Shown in pieces: positions 16,031-24,453 of a DNA stretch of 64,000 nt. The DNA lies in contig NZ_JAJEPS010000001.1 of the NCBI RefSeq assembly GCF_020686965.1, positions 248,001 through 312,000 on the forward strand, written 5' to 3'. Below the pieces are notes generated by a model. That model made no database searches. It was given only the letters and a program-made list of their open reading frames with translations, and was not told where the DNA came from. Position 1 is the first letter of the stretch. Each line of letters begins with the position of its first letter. Position numbers and translations under genes: made by a program. The stretch is from Hominiventricola filiformis (GTDB lineage: Bacteria; Bacillota; Clostridia; Lachnospirales; Lachnospiraceae).

Positions 16031-17551
16031 CTATGCCAGCTCGATCGGGTTCTTTACTTCGATACCCGGATTCATGATTGCTCCGCGATAATCCATAACA
16101 CTGATACCCCAGTCAAGATAGATATCCCATACAAAGCCAAGCTGTCCAGGAGTCTCCATTCTTCTGATGGTCGGAATCTCCTGACCATTCAGGTAGTCAA
16201 CCTCAACAAAGTCAGTATCGTCTTTCGCGCCAAGCAGCCACCATGGCATCTTGTTTCCGAAGCCGCCGCAAAGTGCATTGATGGTCGGATCTTCTATTAC
16301 CGTAATGCTGTCCTTGTATCTGTAAAGCGGATTCACTGCCTGCGTATTATCAGTTGTATTGATTGTCGGGCTGAAGAACAGAGTATACATATCAAACATG
16401 TATCCACTCGGCACAATAATGATTGCCGGTCTAATAATGATTGCCTCACCGAACTGGTCTTCCTGATTCTGAAGTGCAAGGATCATTCCCTGAACAGCTT
16501 CTTTGGTAATTCCGGTACCTTTCGCAAGAAGGTTTTTATGCTTGGTGCTGAACAACTGTACACCATCATATACGGCCGGGTTATTCACCAGAATCTGATA
16601 GCACTGCTTATTGATGGTCTTCCTTGCACTTGCTGCATATCTTGCAGGGATTCTCGTCACAAGATCAATATCATCGTTAATGAACGCCTGACGGGTCAGC
16701 GTAAACTGACGGCCATAGGTTCTCAGTTTTCTGGTCGGCAGTTTCTCATCTCTGAAAATATCATGTTTCAGTTCTCCGCCTTCCGGAACCTCAAGAAACT
16801 CACCAGCCGGACCAGCCAGATAATTGTTGTCATGTGTCTTAAAATCTTTCAGGCTGCCCTTCTTCGTCCACTGATCGAATGTTACTGCAACTGTCTTATG
16901 TCCTTCCACGTATGCCTTATTGATAGCATTGTCAAGGATGGACGGAAATGCTGCGGTCGGATTGTAGAACTGTCTTTCGCTCATCATCATTCCATACAGC
17001 TCATCTGCTGACTTTCTGTTAAGACCCGTCTGTCCTTCTTTTGCCATACATTCAATAGCAAGATCACGAAGTGACATTCCCATCAGCTGACGGGCTCCTT
17101 CTGCAGGTCTTTCCAGTGAAATGCCACTTCTCATAACGAGCGCATCTCCGGCAGCGGCTCTGAATTTATCCTGCTCATCTGCAACCATCTCTGCTCTTCC
17201 ACGGGAAGCAATCGGAGTTCCTGCGGATACCATGCCGTCCAGAATTGCTGTTCTGACTGCATCTACAGATGTACCTTCCCTGATATATTTGCTCAGGTCT
17301 TCCGCCGGGACATCGAAGTTCCGGCAAAGGTTTGTAATTTCAAGACAACGAGCCTGCTCAGCCGCACGCACCTCTTCCGGACTCTCTGTGGATGCTCCTA
17401 CTGTCGGTTCCGTTGTCTGCTCACCCATTGCGTCAATAGATCTCTGCAGGCTGTCAAACTCTGCCTGTTCTTCTGCAGTAAGCTCTCTCTGTGCAGCTCT
17501 TGCTGTATTAAGAAGCTCCTGCTGTCTCTGAATCATCTGTTCGCGATTCAT
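16031..17551 (-). CDS. Major capsid protein with N-terminal scaffold-like domain
   Basis: 506 residues. The first ~40 residues are coiled coil (MNREQMIQRQQELLNTARAA), and up to about residue 130 is a likely delta/scaffold domain removed by the protease. The rest has capsid-like features: GGELKHDIFRDEKLPTRKLRTYGRQFTLTRQAF, GTGITKEAVQGMILALQNQED and the C-terminal QLGFVWDIYLDWGISVMDYRG. It overlaps the prohead protease stop by 4 bases. Together with the protease this implies an HK97-type maturation pathway. Confidence 0.88.
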   Translation of the reverse strand: MNREQMIQRQQELLNTARAAQRELTAEEQAEFDSLQRSIDAMGEQTTEPTVGASTESPEEVRAAEQARCLEITNLCRNFDVPAEDLSKYIREGTSVDAVRTAILDGMVSAGTPIASRGRAEMVADEQDKFRAAAGDALVMRSGISLERPAEGARQLMGMSLRDLAIECMAKEGQTGLNRKSADELYGMMMSERQFYNPTAAFPSILDNAINKAYVEGHKTVAVTFDQWTKKGSLKDFKTHDNNYLAGPAGEFLEVPEGGELKHDIFRDEKLPTRKLRTYGRQFTLTRQAFINDDIDLVTRIPARYAASARKTINKQCYQILVNNPAVYDGVQLFSTKHKNLLAKGTGITKEAVQGMILALQNQEDQFGEAIIIRPAIIIVPSGYMFDMYTLFFSPTINTTDNTQAVNPLYRYKDSITVIEDPTINALCGGFGNKMPWWLLGAKDDTDFVEVDYLNGQEIPTIRRMETPGQLGFVWDIYLDWGISVMDYRGAIMNPGIEVKNPIELA

Positions 17552-18225
17552 AAATTTTTACCTCCTGTTAAACGATTTTTATTTATCTGGAGCTGCTTCT
17601 CATTATAGTAAAAGCTGCTTACTCCCTTTTCTGTTTCAGCCTGCTGCTCCTGTGATCTGCCAACCCCAACGGTTGGATCCGCAGGAACGCTTACGATAGA
17701 AATCTCATACGGGGTCCATCGTGTGGCAATATCACACGGTCCCGTAAATCTTCCATCACTGGACTGTTTGTTTGCGGATACCTCTTCCCAGACATCCACA
17801 ATATACCCAACGGACACACCTTTCAGTGTTCCACTGGATACTTTCTGATAGATAATCTCGGATGTATCATCAGAATCAAATTCGATCTCCGCGCATCCGC
17901 GGTTGCCATCTACCCATGCACGCAGAACCTTTCCAATAACTTTTTCCCGGTTATGATTGTATAAAACAACCCCTATGGAATTCAGTCTTTCAAGGTTCAC
18001 TGCACTCTCTGTATGTGACAGAATCTCCGTACCCCACCAGCGGTTGTACGGCTCCTCAGATGAAAAAGAGAGGGTGAATTTTCTTTCATTTCCCTCTCCT
18101 TCCATTCTGACAAGACTGCCCTCTGTCAGATAACGCTGCAGGCTGCCGCCCATCTCGTTATTCTTCTTTTCGCTTGGATTCATCTCCGCCGCCCTCGTCA
18201 GGTGCCGGATCTTCTTTTTGCCCAA
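17548..18225 (-). CDS. HK97-family prohead protease
   Basis: 225 residues from TTG at 18225, supported by GGAGGTG 6 bases upstream; an ATG at 18183 is the alternative. Catalytic residues of the family are visible: His in VVLYNHNREKVIG and Ser in SGTLKGVSVGY, followed by the conserved WTPYEISIVSVPADPTVG. It cleaves scaffold segments from the prohead. The 5' end overlaps the portal gene by 68 bases, a tight coupling seen in many phages. Confidence 0.92.
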   Translation of the reverse strand: MGKKKIRHLTRAAEMNPSEKKNNEMGGSLQRYLTEGSLVRMEGEGNERKFTLSFSSEEPYNRWWGTEILSHTESAVNLERLNSIGVVLYNHNREKVIGKVLRAWVDGNRGCAEIEFDSDDTSEIIYQKVSSGTLKGVSVGYIVDVWEEVSANKQSSDGRFTGPCDIATRWTPYEISIVSVPADPTVGVGRSQEQQAETEKGVSSFYYNEKQLQINKNRLTGGKNL

Positions 18226-19672
18226 ATATCACACCTCCCATGTCTACGCCTTTTTCCTTTCCATAGGCAAGGACTTCCGCCATATCATCAATCTGAGACC
18301 TCCAGTCCCGGCCATTCTCCGCAGCAATCTGCTTGAACGTCTTCTGACCGGTCTGCATGGCTGTCTTCGTTGCATTGGACTCCTTCTGCGGATCAATCCA
18401 TGATTTTGGCTCCTGAATCCATTCATGATCCAGGTATTTATCCTTATCCTGCCAGAATTTCGGAATATTGATTTTATTACTCAACACAGCTGAGATAACA
18501 AACGTTTCATAGATCTCATCCAGAATCTCAATCAGCAGTTCCTTTTCTTCTTTGTAAGTCAGTTCATCTTCAATCAGCCCCTGTCTGGTAGAAGAATAAG
18601 TGCTCTCTGCCATATCACGGCTAACCGCCTCATAACTGATTCCCTGACCTGCACCTACAAGGCGCTGCTGCAGCTTTGCAAAATTCGTTGCATCGGATCC
18701 TTGCCCGGAAGGATTCACTACCTGAACCTCATCACCGGCATTCATTTCTTTGATCATGCCAGGACTGATGGTTTTTCCTTCGTAAGAAATCTTCGGTTCA
18801 CTGGAAGAGGCATTTCCTCTTCCATACGGGTTCAATCCCGTTGTCGGCAATGCTTTTTTAATAAACACAGCAAGGCAGGCTTCGATACGTTCCTTCACTG
18901 ACACAGCTGTCATGAATTCGTTGATATCCCGAATTCGTGGAATCGTCGGCACCATATCCGATATCTCCCTGAGCTGTGACGGTCTCTGTTTCGTAAAATA
19001 AAAAATGACATCTTTGGCTTCTACATATACCGGCTCACGCTGGCTGAAACCATCAATGTCATACTGTCTGATAAAATACCCTACAGGCTTATTGAATTCA
19101 TTATATTCAATGCCTCCAATTACCTTATTTCCAGGTTTCCGTGGCTGCATCGTGGTAAGGTCCAGCTCATCCACCTCGATCATCTGAAGCTTAAATGGGA
19201 CATATCCATCTTTCGTATAACGCTTAACAAAGAGGATACCTCCATCCACCCGCTTACGCTTAACTGCCATGCGAATGATCTGATTCAGACTCTGTGTTCC
19301 GGTCACATCACAATTCTGTTTTTTACACCATTTCTTCCAGGCTTTCTCGATCTGTTTATTCAGATCCGGGTCATCCGTTTTTACCTGAATCTGATAACCG
19401 CCGCCTACAACGTTTCTCTTATAGGCACCGATCACAGAATTCATGACATCACTGTTACGTTCCAGATCTCTGGCTCTTGCCCGGACATTATCCCGACTGT
19501 ACCGATCTGTGTTTTCTGCCGATGCATTCATCACCCGCCAGTTGGCATTGGTCCGACTGTAATCACCGGCATCATAATATAATCTCATCTCCTCATAGGC
19601 CTGACGGTAAACTTCTCTCTCATATGCTGCTTTCGGAGATATTGCTGCCACGATATGATCAATAAAATTCAT
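18158..19672 (-). CDS. Portal protein, lambda gpB family
   Basis: 504 residues. Lambda-type portal features: N-terminal YREVYRQAYEE-like segment, RDNVRARARDLERNSDVMNSVIGAYKRNVVGGGYQI (quoted in part), AVKRKRVDGGILFVKRY, and GTGDEVQVVNPSGQG-like NAGDEVQVVNPSGQGSDAT with SYEAVSRDMAESTYSSTRQG. It forms the dodecameric channel for DNA entry. Preceded by gpW with a two-base gap, as in lambda-like head modules. Confidence 0.95.
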   Translation of the reverse strand: MNFIDHIVAAISPKAAYEREVYRQAYEEMRLYYDAGDYSRTNANWRVMNASAENTDRYSRDNVRARARDLERNSDVMNSVIGAYKRNVVGGGYQIQVKTDDPDLNKQIEKAWKKWCKKQNCDVTGTQSLNQIIRMAVKRKRVDGGILFVKRYTKDGYVPFKLQMIEVDELDLTTMQPRKPGNKVIGGIEYNEFNKPVGYFIRQYDIDGFSQREPVYVEAKDVIFYFTKQRPSQLREISDMVPTIPRIRDINEFMTAVSVKERIEACLAVFIKKALPTTGLNPYGRGNASSSEPKISYEGKTISPGMIKEMNAGDEVQVVNPSGQGSDATNFAKLQQRLVGAGQGISYEAVSRDMAESTYSSTRQGLIEDELTYKEEKELLIEILDEIYETFVISAVLSNKINIPKFWQDKDKYLDHEWIQEPKSWIDPQKESNATKTAMQTGQKTFKQIAAENGRDWRSQIDDMAEVLAYGKEKGVDMGGVIFGQKEDPAPDEGGGDESKRKEE

Positions 19673-19674
19673 GT

Positions 19675-19905
19675 TTACCTCCCGTCAAAAATACCTACAT
19701 AGCAATCATCCAGAAGCCCATTATCGCCTGCATTCTCTCTGGCAATCTGGGCTTCTATATCATTTTTAATAGCATATATCTGTTTCAGATCCGCTCGGGT
19801 CAAACTTCTGGAACCGATTTTATACGACTGTCCACCAACGGTAATCGCATATATGGCCTGATTCAGACCATCCAGCAAATCCTGCTTTGATATTTTATCA
19901 GCCAT
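19675..19905 (-). CDS. Head-tail joining protein gpW
   Basis: 76 residues, the typical gpW size. The sequence LLDGLNQAIYAITVGGQSYKIGSRSLTRADL is the gpW core. It binds the portal after packaging and prepares for tail joining. Location between terminase large subunit and portal is the same as in lambda. Confidence 0.93.
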   Translation of the reverse strand: MADKISKQDLLDGLNQAIYAITVGGQSYKIGSRSLTRADLKQIYAIKNDIEAQIARENAGDNGLLDDCYVGIFDGR

Positions 19906-21739
19906 AACGCGCTCCTCCTAACCAGTTTTCATTCGCTTTAATCCATTGCTCTTCCGGTGCATCCGGATCTTCTTCCTTCTGAGTCTGCACCTCGTCTACA
20001 TCTTCTTGCAGCAGATGCAAGGTCCTGACTCCTCGGATATCTGCCGCCACCAGGGCATATACTTCTGCATCCAGGTAATGGTTATCTGCATGGCTTCTCT
20101 TCGGAACCCACACCTGCTTTACTACACCATTTTTCTTCACATTTACCTTATGCTCAGCCGTTACCTGTTCGGCATATTCCGTATCGCATCCGGCATATAC
20201 CATCCAGCTTCCTCTGCCATTCGGGCGCTTCATACGGCCGGCAATCATATCTTTATATGCATTGCCATCTGCAACTACCAAAGTCATACCATATGCTTTA
20301 CTGTCTGCCTTCGTTATCTTGCTCATCTTGTATGGGCTTAATTGTTCATGGCTGGATCCTTTTACAGGCAATGCATAATCTGCATGTGTCACACAGAAAT
20401 CGTATACCATATCGGTCTGATCTCCTGAATCCACCAGACACAGGTTTACAACTACCGGATCACCATCTTCCGTCTGGTACTGAAGATTCATGATCCTATC
20501 AATCTCTGAAAAGGATAATGCCTGGCCATGTGCAATATTCTGGCTTGTCAGGTAATCTCCCCATGCTCTGATGGTCCAATACAATGATGTCTCCTGAACA
20601 TCGACCCCTGCTGTCAGAAGTTTTGTCCATGACGGCACAACATATGCCGGAACCTCTGTCTGACGTTCCATCACCATATCAGCATTCGTTTTCAGCTTCG
20701 TATCCTCCCATGGCTCTGCCAGCCATGAATTGACAAAATTCTGAAAATCTTCTGGATTGTCCTTTGTCTGAAGAAATTCTTTTGCGATATCAGACCAGCG
20801 AACAAAGGGACTGTACAGGGTGTTGATCCAAAATGCTACATTCCGGACATACTTTGTACTATGGCGAACTGTTCTCCATTCGCCAAGTCTCAGCATGTTA
20901 TGCTTATCGTTATCTGTAATCACACATCCGCATTTCTGGCACACATAGGTAGCAAATTCTGCCCGGTCAGCATAGCTCATTCCCTCATCACTGGGAAAGC
21001 GAATGTTCGGAAACTGAAATTCAATGTACTCTCCGCAGTGCGGGCATGGCACAAAGAAATGTTTTTCGATATCAGCATTTTCTTTTTCTTGCCAGATATG
21101 ACCGGTTTTCAAAGTCGGCGTACTGGTTATGAATATTTTTTTGTTATGGAACGTTTTTGTACGCTCCGTAGCAAGCTTTATTGGATCAGCCTCTTTATTG
21201 CTGGCTCCCGGATACTTGTCAACCTCATCCATCATCAGAAATCGGATAGGTTTACTTGCAAGACCTGACGGAGAATTGGACCCGGCCAGTGTCAGGTACA
21301 TTCCATCAAAATGCAATTCCAACAATGGTGATGTATCATCAAACTTTTTTGCAATCTCTGGCGTTGCTTTTAACATCGGCTGCAATCGGTTTTCTGAAAT
21401 AGATTTTGCCAGTGTATCCGTCGGATACACGATCATGGTCGGCGCCGGATCCTGCATGACAATGTAGCCGATCATATTCTGAAGAGATTCGGTACCACCA
21501 ACCTGCGTCGGCTTTACAAATACAATCTTTTCGGTCTCATAATTATTGAATTCATCCATAACCCCTTTCAAATATGGAGTAACATCATTACTCCACGGTC
21601 CTGGCATGGCTGCTGATTTTGCATCCAATATACGATACTTTTCCGCCCATTCGGAAACCGTTAATTGTTCCGGCGGACTCAAATACTGCAGGGCTTCATA
21701 CTGGTATTGTGTTACCAGTATTTTTTTACGCCTTGCCAT
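19898..21739 (-). CDS. Terminase large subunit (gpA family)
   Basis: 613 residues. The ATPase has a Walker A-like VFVKPTQVGGTES near residue 75 and Walker B MMDEVDKYPG near 170; a zinc-binding CPHCGEYIEF/CQKCG pair lies near 235-270; the C-terminal nuclease region contains VDVQETSLYWTIRAWG and ends in SHADNHYLDAEVYALVAAD. It cuts concatemeric DNA and powers packaging. Lambda gpA type suggests a cos-type packaging mechanism, though no cos site can be identified here. It overlaps small subunit and gpW genes. Confidence 0.96.
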   Translation of the reverse strand: MARRKKILVTQYQYEALQYLSPPEQLTVSEWAEKYRILDAKSAAMPGPWSNDVTPYLKGVMDEFNNYETEKIVFVKPTQVGGTESLQNMIGYIVMQDPAPTMIVYPTDTLAKSISENRLQPMLKATPEIAKKFDDTSPLLELHFDGMYLTLAGSNSPSGLASKPIRFLMMDEVDKYPGASNKEADPIKLATERTKTFHNKKIFITSTPTLKTGHIWQEKENADIEKHFFVPCPHCGEYIEFQFPNIRFPSDEGMSYADRAEFATYVCQKCGCVITDNDKHNMLRLGEWRTVRHSTKYVRNVAFWINTLYSPFVRWSDIAKEFLQTKDNPEDFQNFVNSWLAEPWEDTKLKTNADMVMERQTEVPAYVVPSWTKLLTAGVDVQETSLYWTIRAWGDYLTSQNIAHGQALSFSEIDRIMNLQYQTEDGDPVVVNLCLVDSGDQTDMVYDFCVTHADYALPVKGSSHEQLSPYKMSKITKADSKAYGMTLVVADGNAYKDMIAGRMKRPNGRGSWMVYAGCDTEYAEQVTAEHKVNVKKNGVVKQVWVPKRSHADNHYLDAEVYALVAADIRGVRTLHLLQEDVDEVQTQKEEDPDAPEEQWIKANENWLGGARYG

Positions 21740-22265
21740 TCTTTTCCTCTTCTTCTACAACAGCGTTTACTACAAAACTGTTAAGCAAACGCTGCACATC
21801 TTTCTGAAGTTCATTCTCTATCGATCTTACCTCAACCGGATCTACAAACCCGGTCAACCGCCCTGCCAGTTTACTCGGTAATGACATCGCAAACTTTTTA
21901 AATGAAATGAAGAAACGGCTGTAGTCCAGCTTTACTTCTTCAACAGATACATACTTTCCGGCTGCAATCTCAGTCCGCAAGCGGTGCAGCTCACTCTGCG
22001 ATTCTTTCAATGCAATCTCAGCCCGGAGCTTCTGTTCTTTCAGTTTTCCCTCCGCCTCTGACTTTGATTTGCCATAAGCTTTGTCCTGAAGATACTTCAC
22101 ATACTTCTGAATCGTAGGAACAAGGTCATACCGCCTGCCTTCTTTCGTGGCAACCGTAGATATGACTCCTTCCTGCGTAAGCTGCTGTATTCTCCGAACA
22201 CTCACGCCAAAAAGGTCCGCTATAATATCAACTTTATAGTATCCGTTTGTCTTTTCCTCTGCCAT
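21726..22265 (-). CDS. Terminase small subunit (Nu1-like)
   Basis: 179 residues. The N-terminal winged helix (YKVDIIADLFGVSVRRIQQLTQEGVI) is of the MerR/Nu1 type that recognises the packaging start site. A central coiled coil (KSEAEGKLKEQKLRAEIALKESQSELHRLR, quoted in part) and a C-terminal helix (RSIENELQKDVQRLLNSF) contact the large subunit. Its 3' end overlaps the large subunit gene by 14 bases. Confidence 0.88.
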   Translation of the reverse strand: MAEEKTNGYYKVDIIADLFGVSVRRIQQLTQEGVISTVATKEGRRYDLVPTIQKYVKYLQDKAYGKSKSEAEGKLKEQKLRAEIALKESQSELHRLRTEIAAGKYVSVEEVKLDYSRFFISFKKFAMSLPSKLAGRLTGFVDPVEVRSIENELQKDVQRLLNSFVVNAVVEEEEKNGKA

Positions 22266-22269
22266 TCCA

Positions 22270-23589
22270 TCACTCTATCCTTACAGCTTCCTGACCTGTA
22301 TACTCTTCCCAGCGGCGAATAATCACACTGGCATAATGTTCATCGCATTCCATCACATAGGCATTGCGCCCCAGCTGTTCCGCTGCCATCAGTGTTGATC
22401 CGCTACCGCCAAACAAATCTCCAATATTCCAGCCCTTTTTACTGCTGTTCCTCATGAATTTTCCTATGAGTTCCAACGGTTTCATGGTTGGATGCAGATT
22501 ATTGCTGACTGGTCTTTTTTCAAATATAACTGAACTCTGATCTGCATACTGGTGCATCTTATCCTTGATGTATGCAATGAGTTCAGGCTTTTTCATATTT
22601 TCAAAATCAATATCATCTTCCAGAATAACTGTATCCTGCGTTCTATCCTGAACAAAATAGTGCCCAGCTCCCGTTTTCCATCCGTAAAGAATAGGCTCAT
22701 GTCGCCAGTGGTAGTCATTCTTTCCTATGACAAAGTTGTTCTTTTCCCATATCAGAACTTCAGCCAGTTTCAAGCCTGCATCCTGATAAGCCTTTCTGAA
22801 GGTCAATCCCTCAATATCTGCATGGAAAACATAGATGGCAGCACCATCTCTCATGCAGGCTTCCATATTTCCAAATGCTTTCAGCAAAAACATATAGAAT
22901 TGATCCTGCTTCATAGAATCATTCTGGATTTTCATTGAACCATTACTGTTTGTGCGAAAAGCATCCATTTTTTTCTGCTTATCTTCATAAGCAACATTAT
23001 ATGGTGGGTCTGTGATGATAAGGTCCATCTTCTCATCACCCATCAGTCTTTTCACATCAGCTTCTGAAGTACTGTCTCCGCACATTAGTCGATGCCGGCC
23101 AAGCTGCCAAACATCACCGCTGTTTACAAGAGATAATTCCTCAACCTCCTCTGGTTTGAATTCATCTTCTGTAACCTCCGGTTCAAATCCTGACAAATCT
23201 ATCAGATCCCCAAGCTCTTTACTGTCAAATCCGGTAAGACTCAGGTCATAATCGCCCAGGTCAAGATCCACCAGTAAATCTTTCAATTTATTGGTATCCC
23301 ATTCTCCGGATATTTTGTTCATGGCAACATTGAGTGCCTTTTCATCTTCTTTATTCAGATCCAATACTACACACTCGGCCTCTGAATATCCAAGGTCTGA
23401 AAGAACCGTATGCCTCTGATGACCGCCAATAATGGTTCCATCAGAATTGATAATCATTGGATCCACATAACCAAAAGTCTCTATGCTGCGTTTGATTTTC
23501 TGATACTCCGAATCCGCTGGAGTCAACGCTTTTCGTGGATTATACTCTGCCGGCTTTAAATCAGATAACTTTCTTTTTTCAATTTTCAT
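22270..23589 (-). CDS. ParB/Srx-DNA methyltransferase fusion
   Basis: 439 residues from ATG at 23589 (GGAG 8 bases upstream). Residues 1-90 form a ParB-like domain (LKPAEYNPRK, DGTIIGGHQRH). The catalytic part has DPPY at about 194-197 and, later, the AdoMet motif LFGGSGST near residue 400; that order is the beta class. DPPY is typical of N6-adenine methylation but N4-cytosine cannot be excluded. Such ParB-methylase fusions are common beside phage terminases and may protect phage DNA or mark packaging sites. Confidence 0.92.
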   Translation of the reverse strand: MKIEKRKLSDLKPAEYNPRKALTPADSEYQKIKRSIETFGYVDPMIINSDGTIIGGHQRHTVLSDLGYSEAECVVLDLNKEDEKALNVAMNKISGEWDTNKLKDLLVDLDLGDYDLSLTGFDSKELGDLIDLSGFEPEVTEDEFKPEEVEELSLVNSGDVWQLGRHRLMCGDSTSEADVKRLMGDEKMDLIITDPPYNVAYEDKQKKMDAFRTNSNGSMKIQNDSMKQDQFYMFLLKAFGNMEACMRDGAAIYVFHADIEGLTFRKAYQDAGLKLAEVLIWEKNNFVIGKNDYHWRHEPILYGWKTGAGHYFVQDRTQDTVILEDDIDFENMKKPELIAYIKDKMHQYADQSSVIFEKRPVSNNLHPTMKPLELIGKFMRNSSKKGWNIGDLFGGSGSTLMAAEQLGRNAYVMECDEHYASVIIRRWEEYTGQEAVRIE

Positions 23590-23855
23590 AGCAGTTTCTC
23601 CACTAAAAAAGCGAATGCACTGCTGCATCCGCCTCATTTCAAAATTTCACATTACCATATTATCACATGTCGGAGTGCTACTGCGTACTATTTTGCGTAA
23701 CGAAATGGGGAAATTTTTTTACCTTTTATCGGCAAAAATACTGCGCTCGATTCGCCCCGCATTCCAGGTAGACACAGGTAGTACCTAAAGGGCACAGAAG
23801 GGGCTGTTTTGAGCCGTTTTTCTTCTATGGACAGGTGTTCCTCCTCTGGTCCCTC

Positions 23856-23869
23856 CTGTCTATAGACAG
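23856..23869. promoter_or_regulatory. Perfect 14-bp palindrome
   Basis: CTGTCTATAGACAG is fully self-complementary and lies about 270 bp upstream of the methyltransferase start. A related half site (TATGGACAGG) lies about 30 bp away at ~23826. The size and symmetry suit a dimeric repressor site. No protein in the window can be assigned to it. Confidence 0.45.
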
Positions 23870-23983
23870 AGCTGTGAGCCGCTCAGTCTGTTCTTCTTTC
23901 CATGCCCTCTTGTCTCCTCTGGCTGTCGTTCTCTTCTTATCCCTTATCCTTGCCTATCCTCTGACGTGTGGCTGTCTTCTGTT

Positions 23984-24222
23984 CTGATCTGATCGGCACA
24001 GCTCTGCTTCAACTGGCATCTGTCTGCCTGATCTGATCGGCACACCCTGCCCGGCTGGACTGCGGTCTCCCTGATCTGATCGGCACAGCTTGCCCTTGCT
24101 GATCTCTGCCGTCTTGATCTGATAGACACACATGTCCTGCCTGACCGCTTTTTCTTCCTGTTCGGCACAGCTCTGCTTCAGCTGGTGGCTGTCTTCCGTC
24201 CCTCTCTGATCTAATCGGCACA
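23984..24222 (+). repeat. Direct-repeat array (17-bp unit, about 43-46 bp period)
   Basis: Copies of CTGATCTGATCGGCACA or close variants start at 23984, 24028, 24071, 24114 and 24206, with a half copy (TTCGGCACAG) at about 24161. Spacing is 44, 43, 43 and then twice 46. Some copies are followed by GCTCTGCTTCA. The unit contains GATC twice. The regular helical spacing (about four turns) suggests binding sites for a protein (iterons or operators) rather than coding sequence. There are no cas genes and flanks are partly alike, so not a CRISPR array. Confidence 0.7.
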
Positions 24223-24364
24223 GCTCTGTTTTCAGTCGGCTTGCTTTTTGCTTTGCCGCTCTTCTTTCCGTCTTCCGTTCTCTTCCATGCAAGTTTTTTG
24301 TGTGAGTTTTTATTGATATTTCAACGTTTTTCAGACTTCCGGAAAAGTTTTTTGAAAATTAGAC

Positions 24365-24394
24365 TTGACAAAACCGGCACACCAGAGCGATGAT
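24365..24394 (+). promoter_or_regulatory. Promoter of amidoligase island
   Basis: TTGACA at 24365-24370 and GATGAT at 24389-24394 with an 18-bp spacer. The context AGACTTGACA is repeated at the second island promoter (25672-25681). The -10 is imperfect, so activity may depend on an activator. Confidence 0.6.
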
Positions 24395-24410
24395 ACAGAC
24401 ACGCAAAGCA

Positions 24411-24424
24411 ACGCTTTCAAGCGT
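24411..24424 (+). promoter_or_regulatory. Palindrome ACGCTT-tc-AAGCGT in leader of amidoligase gene
   Basis: A perfect inverted repeat lies between the promoter and the start codon and is repeated exactly at 25722-25735 in the leader of the next transcription unit. It could be an operator or an RNA hairpin; its identity in two leaders points to shared control. Confidence 0.65.
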
Positions 24425-24453
24425 CTATTTAATTTACTATAGAAGGATTCAAT

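Larger units (their letters stand above)
23640..24453. other. 814-bp non-coding stretch with repeats and palindromes
   Basis: No convincing gene. The short frames seen here consist of repeated low-complexity residues and lack ribosome sites. It holds a perfect 14-bp palindrome (23856-23869), an array of degenerate 17-bp repeats (23984-24222), an inverted copy of the AAAACGTTGAAAT element found beside the candidate origin (24318-24330) and the promoter and palindrome of the amidoligase gene. It separates the leftward packaging genes from the rightward island. Confidence 0.75.

Noticed and set aside
16013..17011. 332-codon frame on + across the capsid gene
   Set aside because: Antisense to the capsid gene; Cys/His/Ile-rich shadow without motif.
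18818..18842. T-arm-like CGGGTTCAATCCCG on + strand
   Set aside because: It lies inside the portal gene, codes for GLNPYG there, and has no acceptor-like partner stems.
23984..24222. CRISPR array
   Set aside because: Repeats are degenerate, flanks are partly similar, spacers are not uniform and no cas gene is present.
23944..24292. Three overlapping minus-strand frames with repeated CRSDQ/ADQIR-type residues
   Set aside because: The residues simply reflect the 17-bp DNA repeats in three frames; no ribosome site and no protein family.
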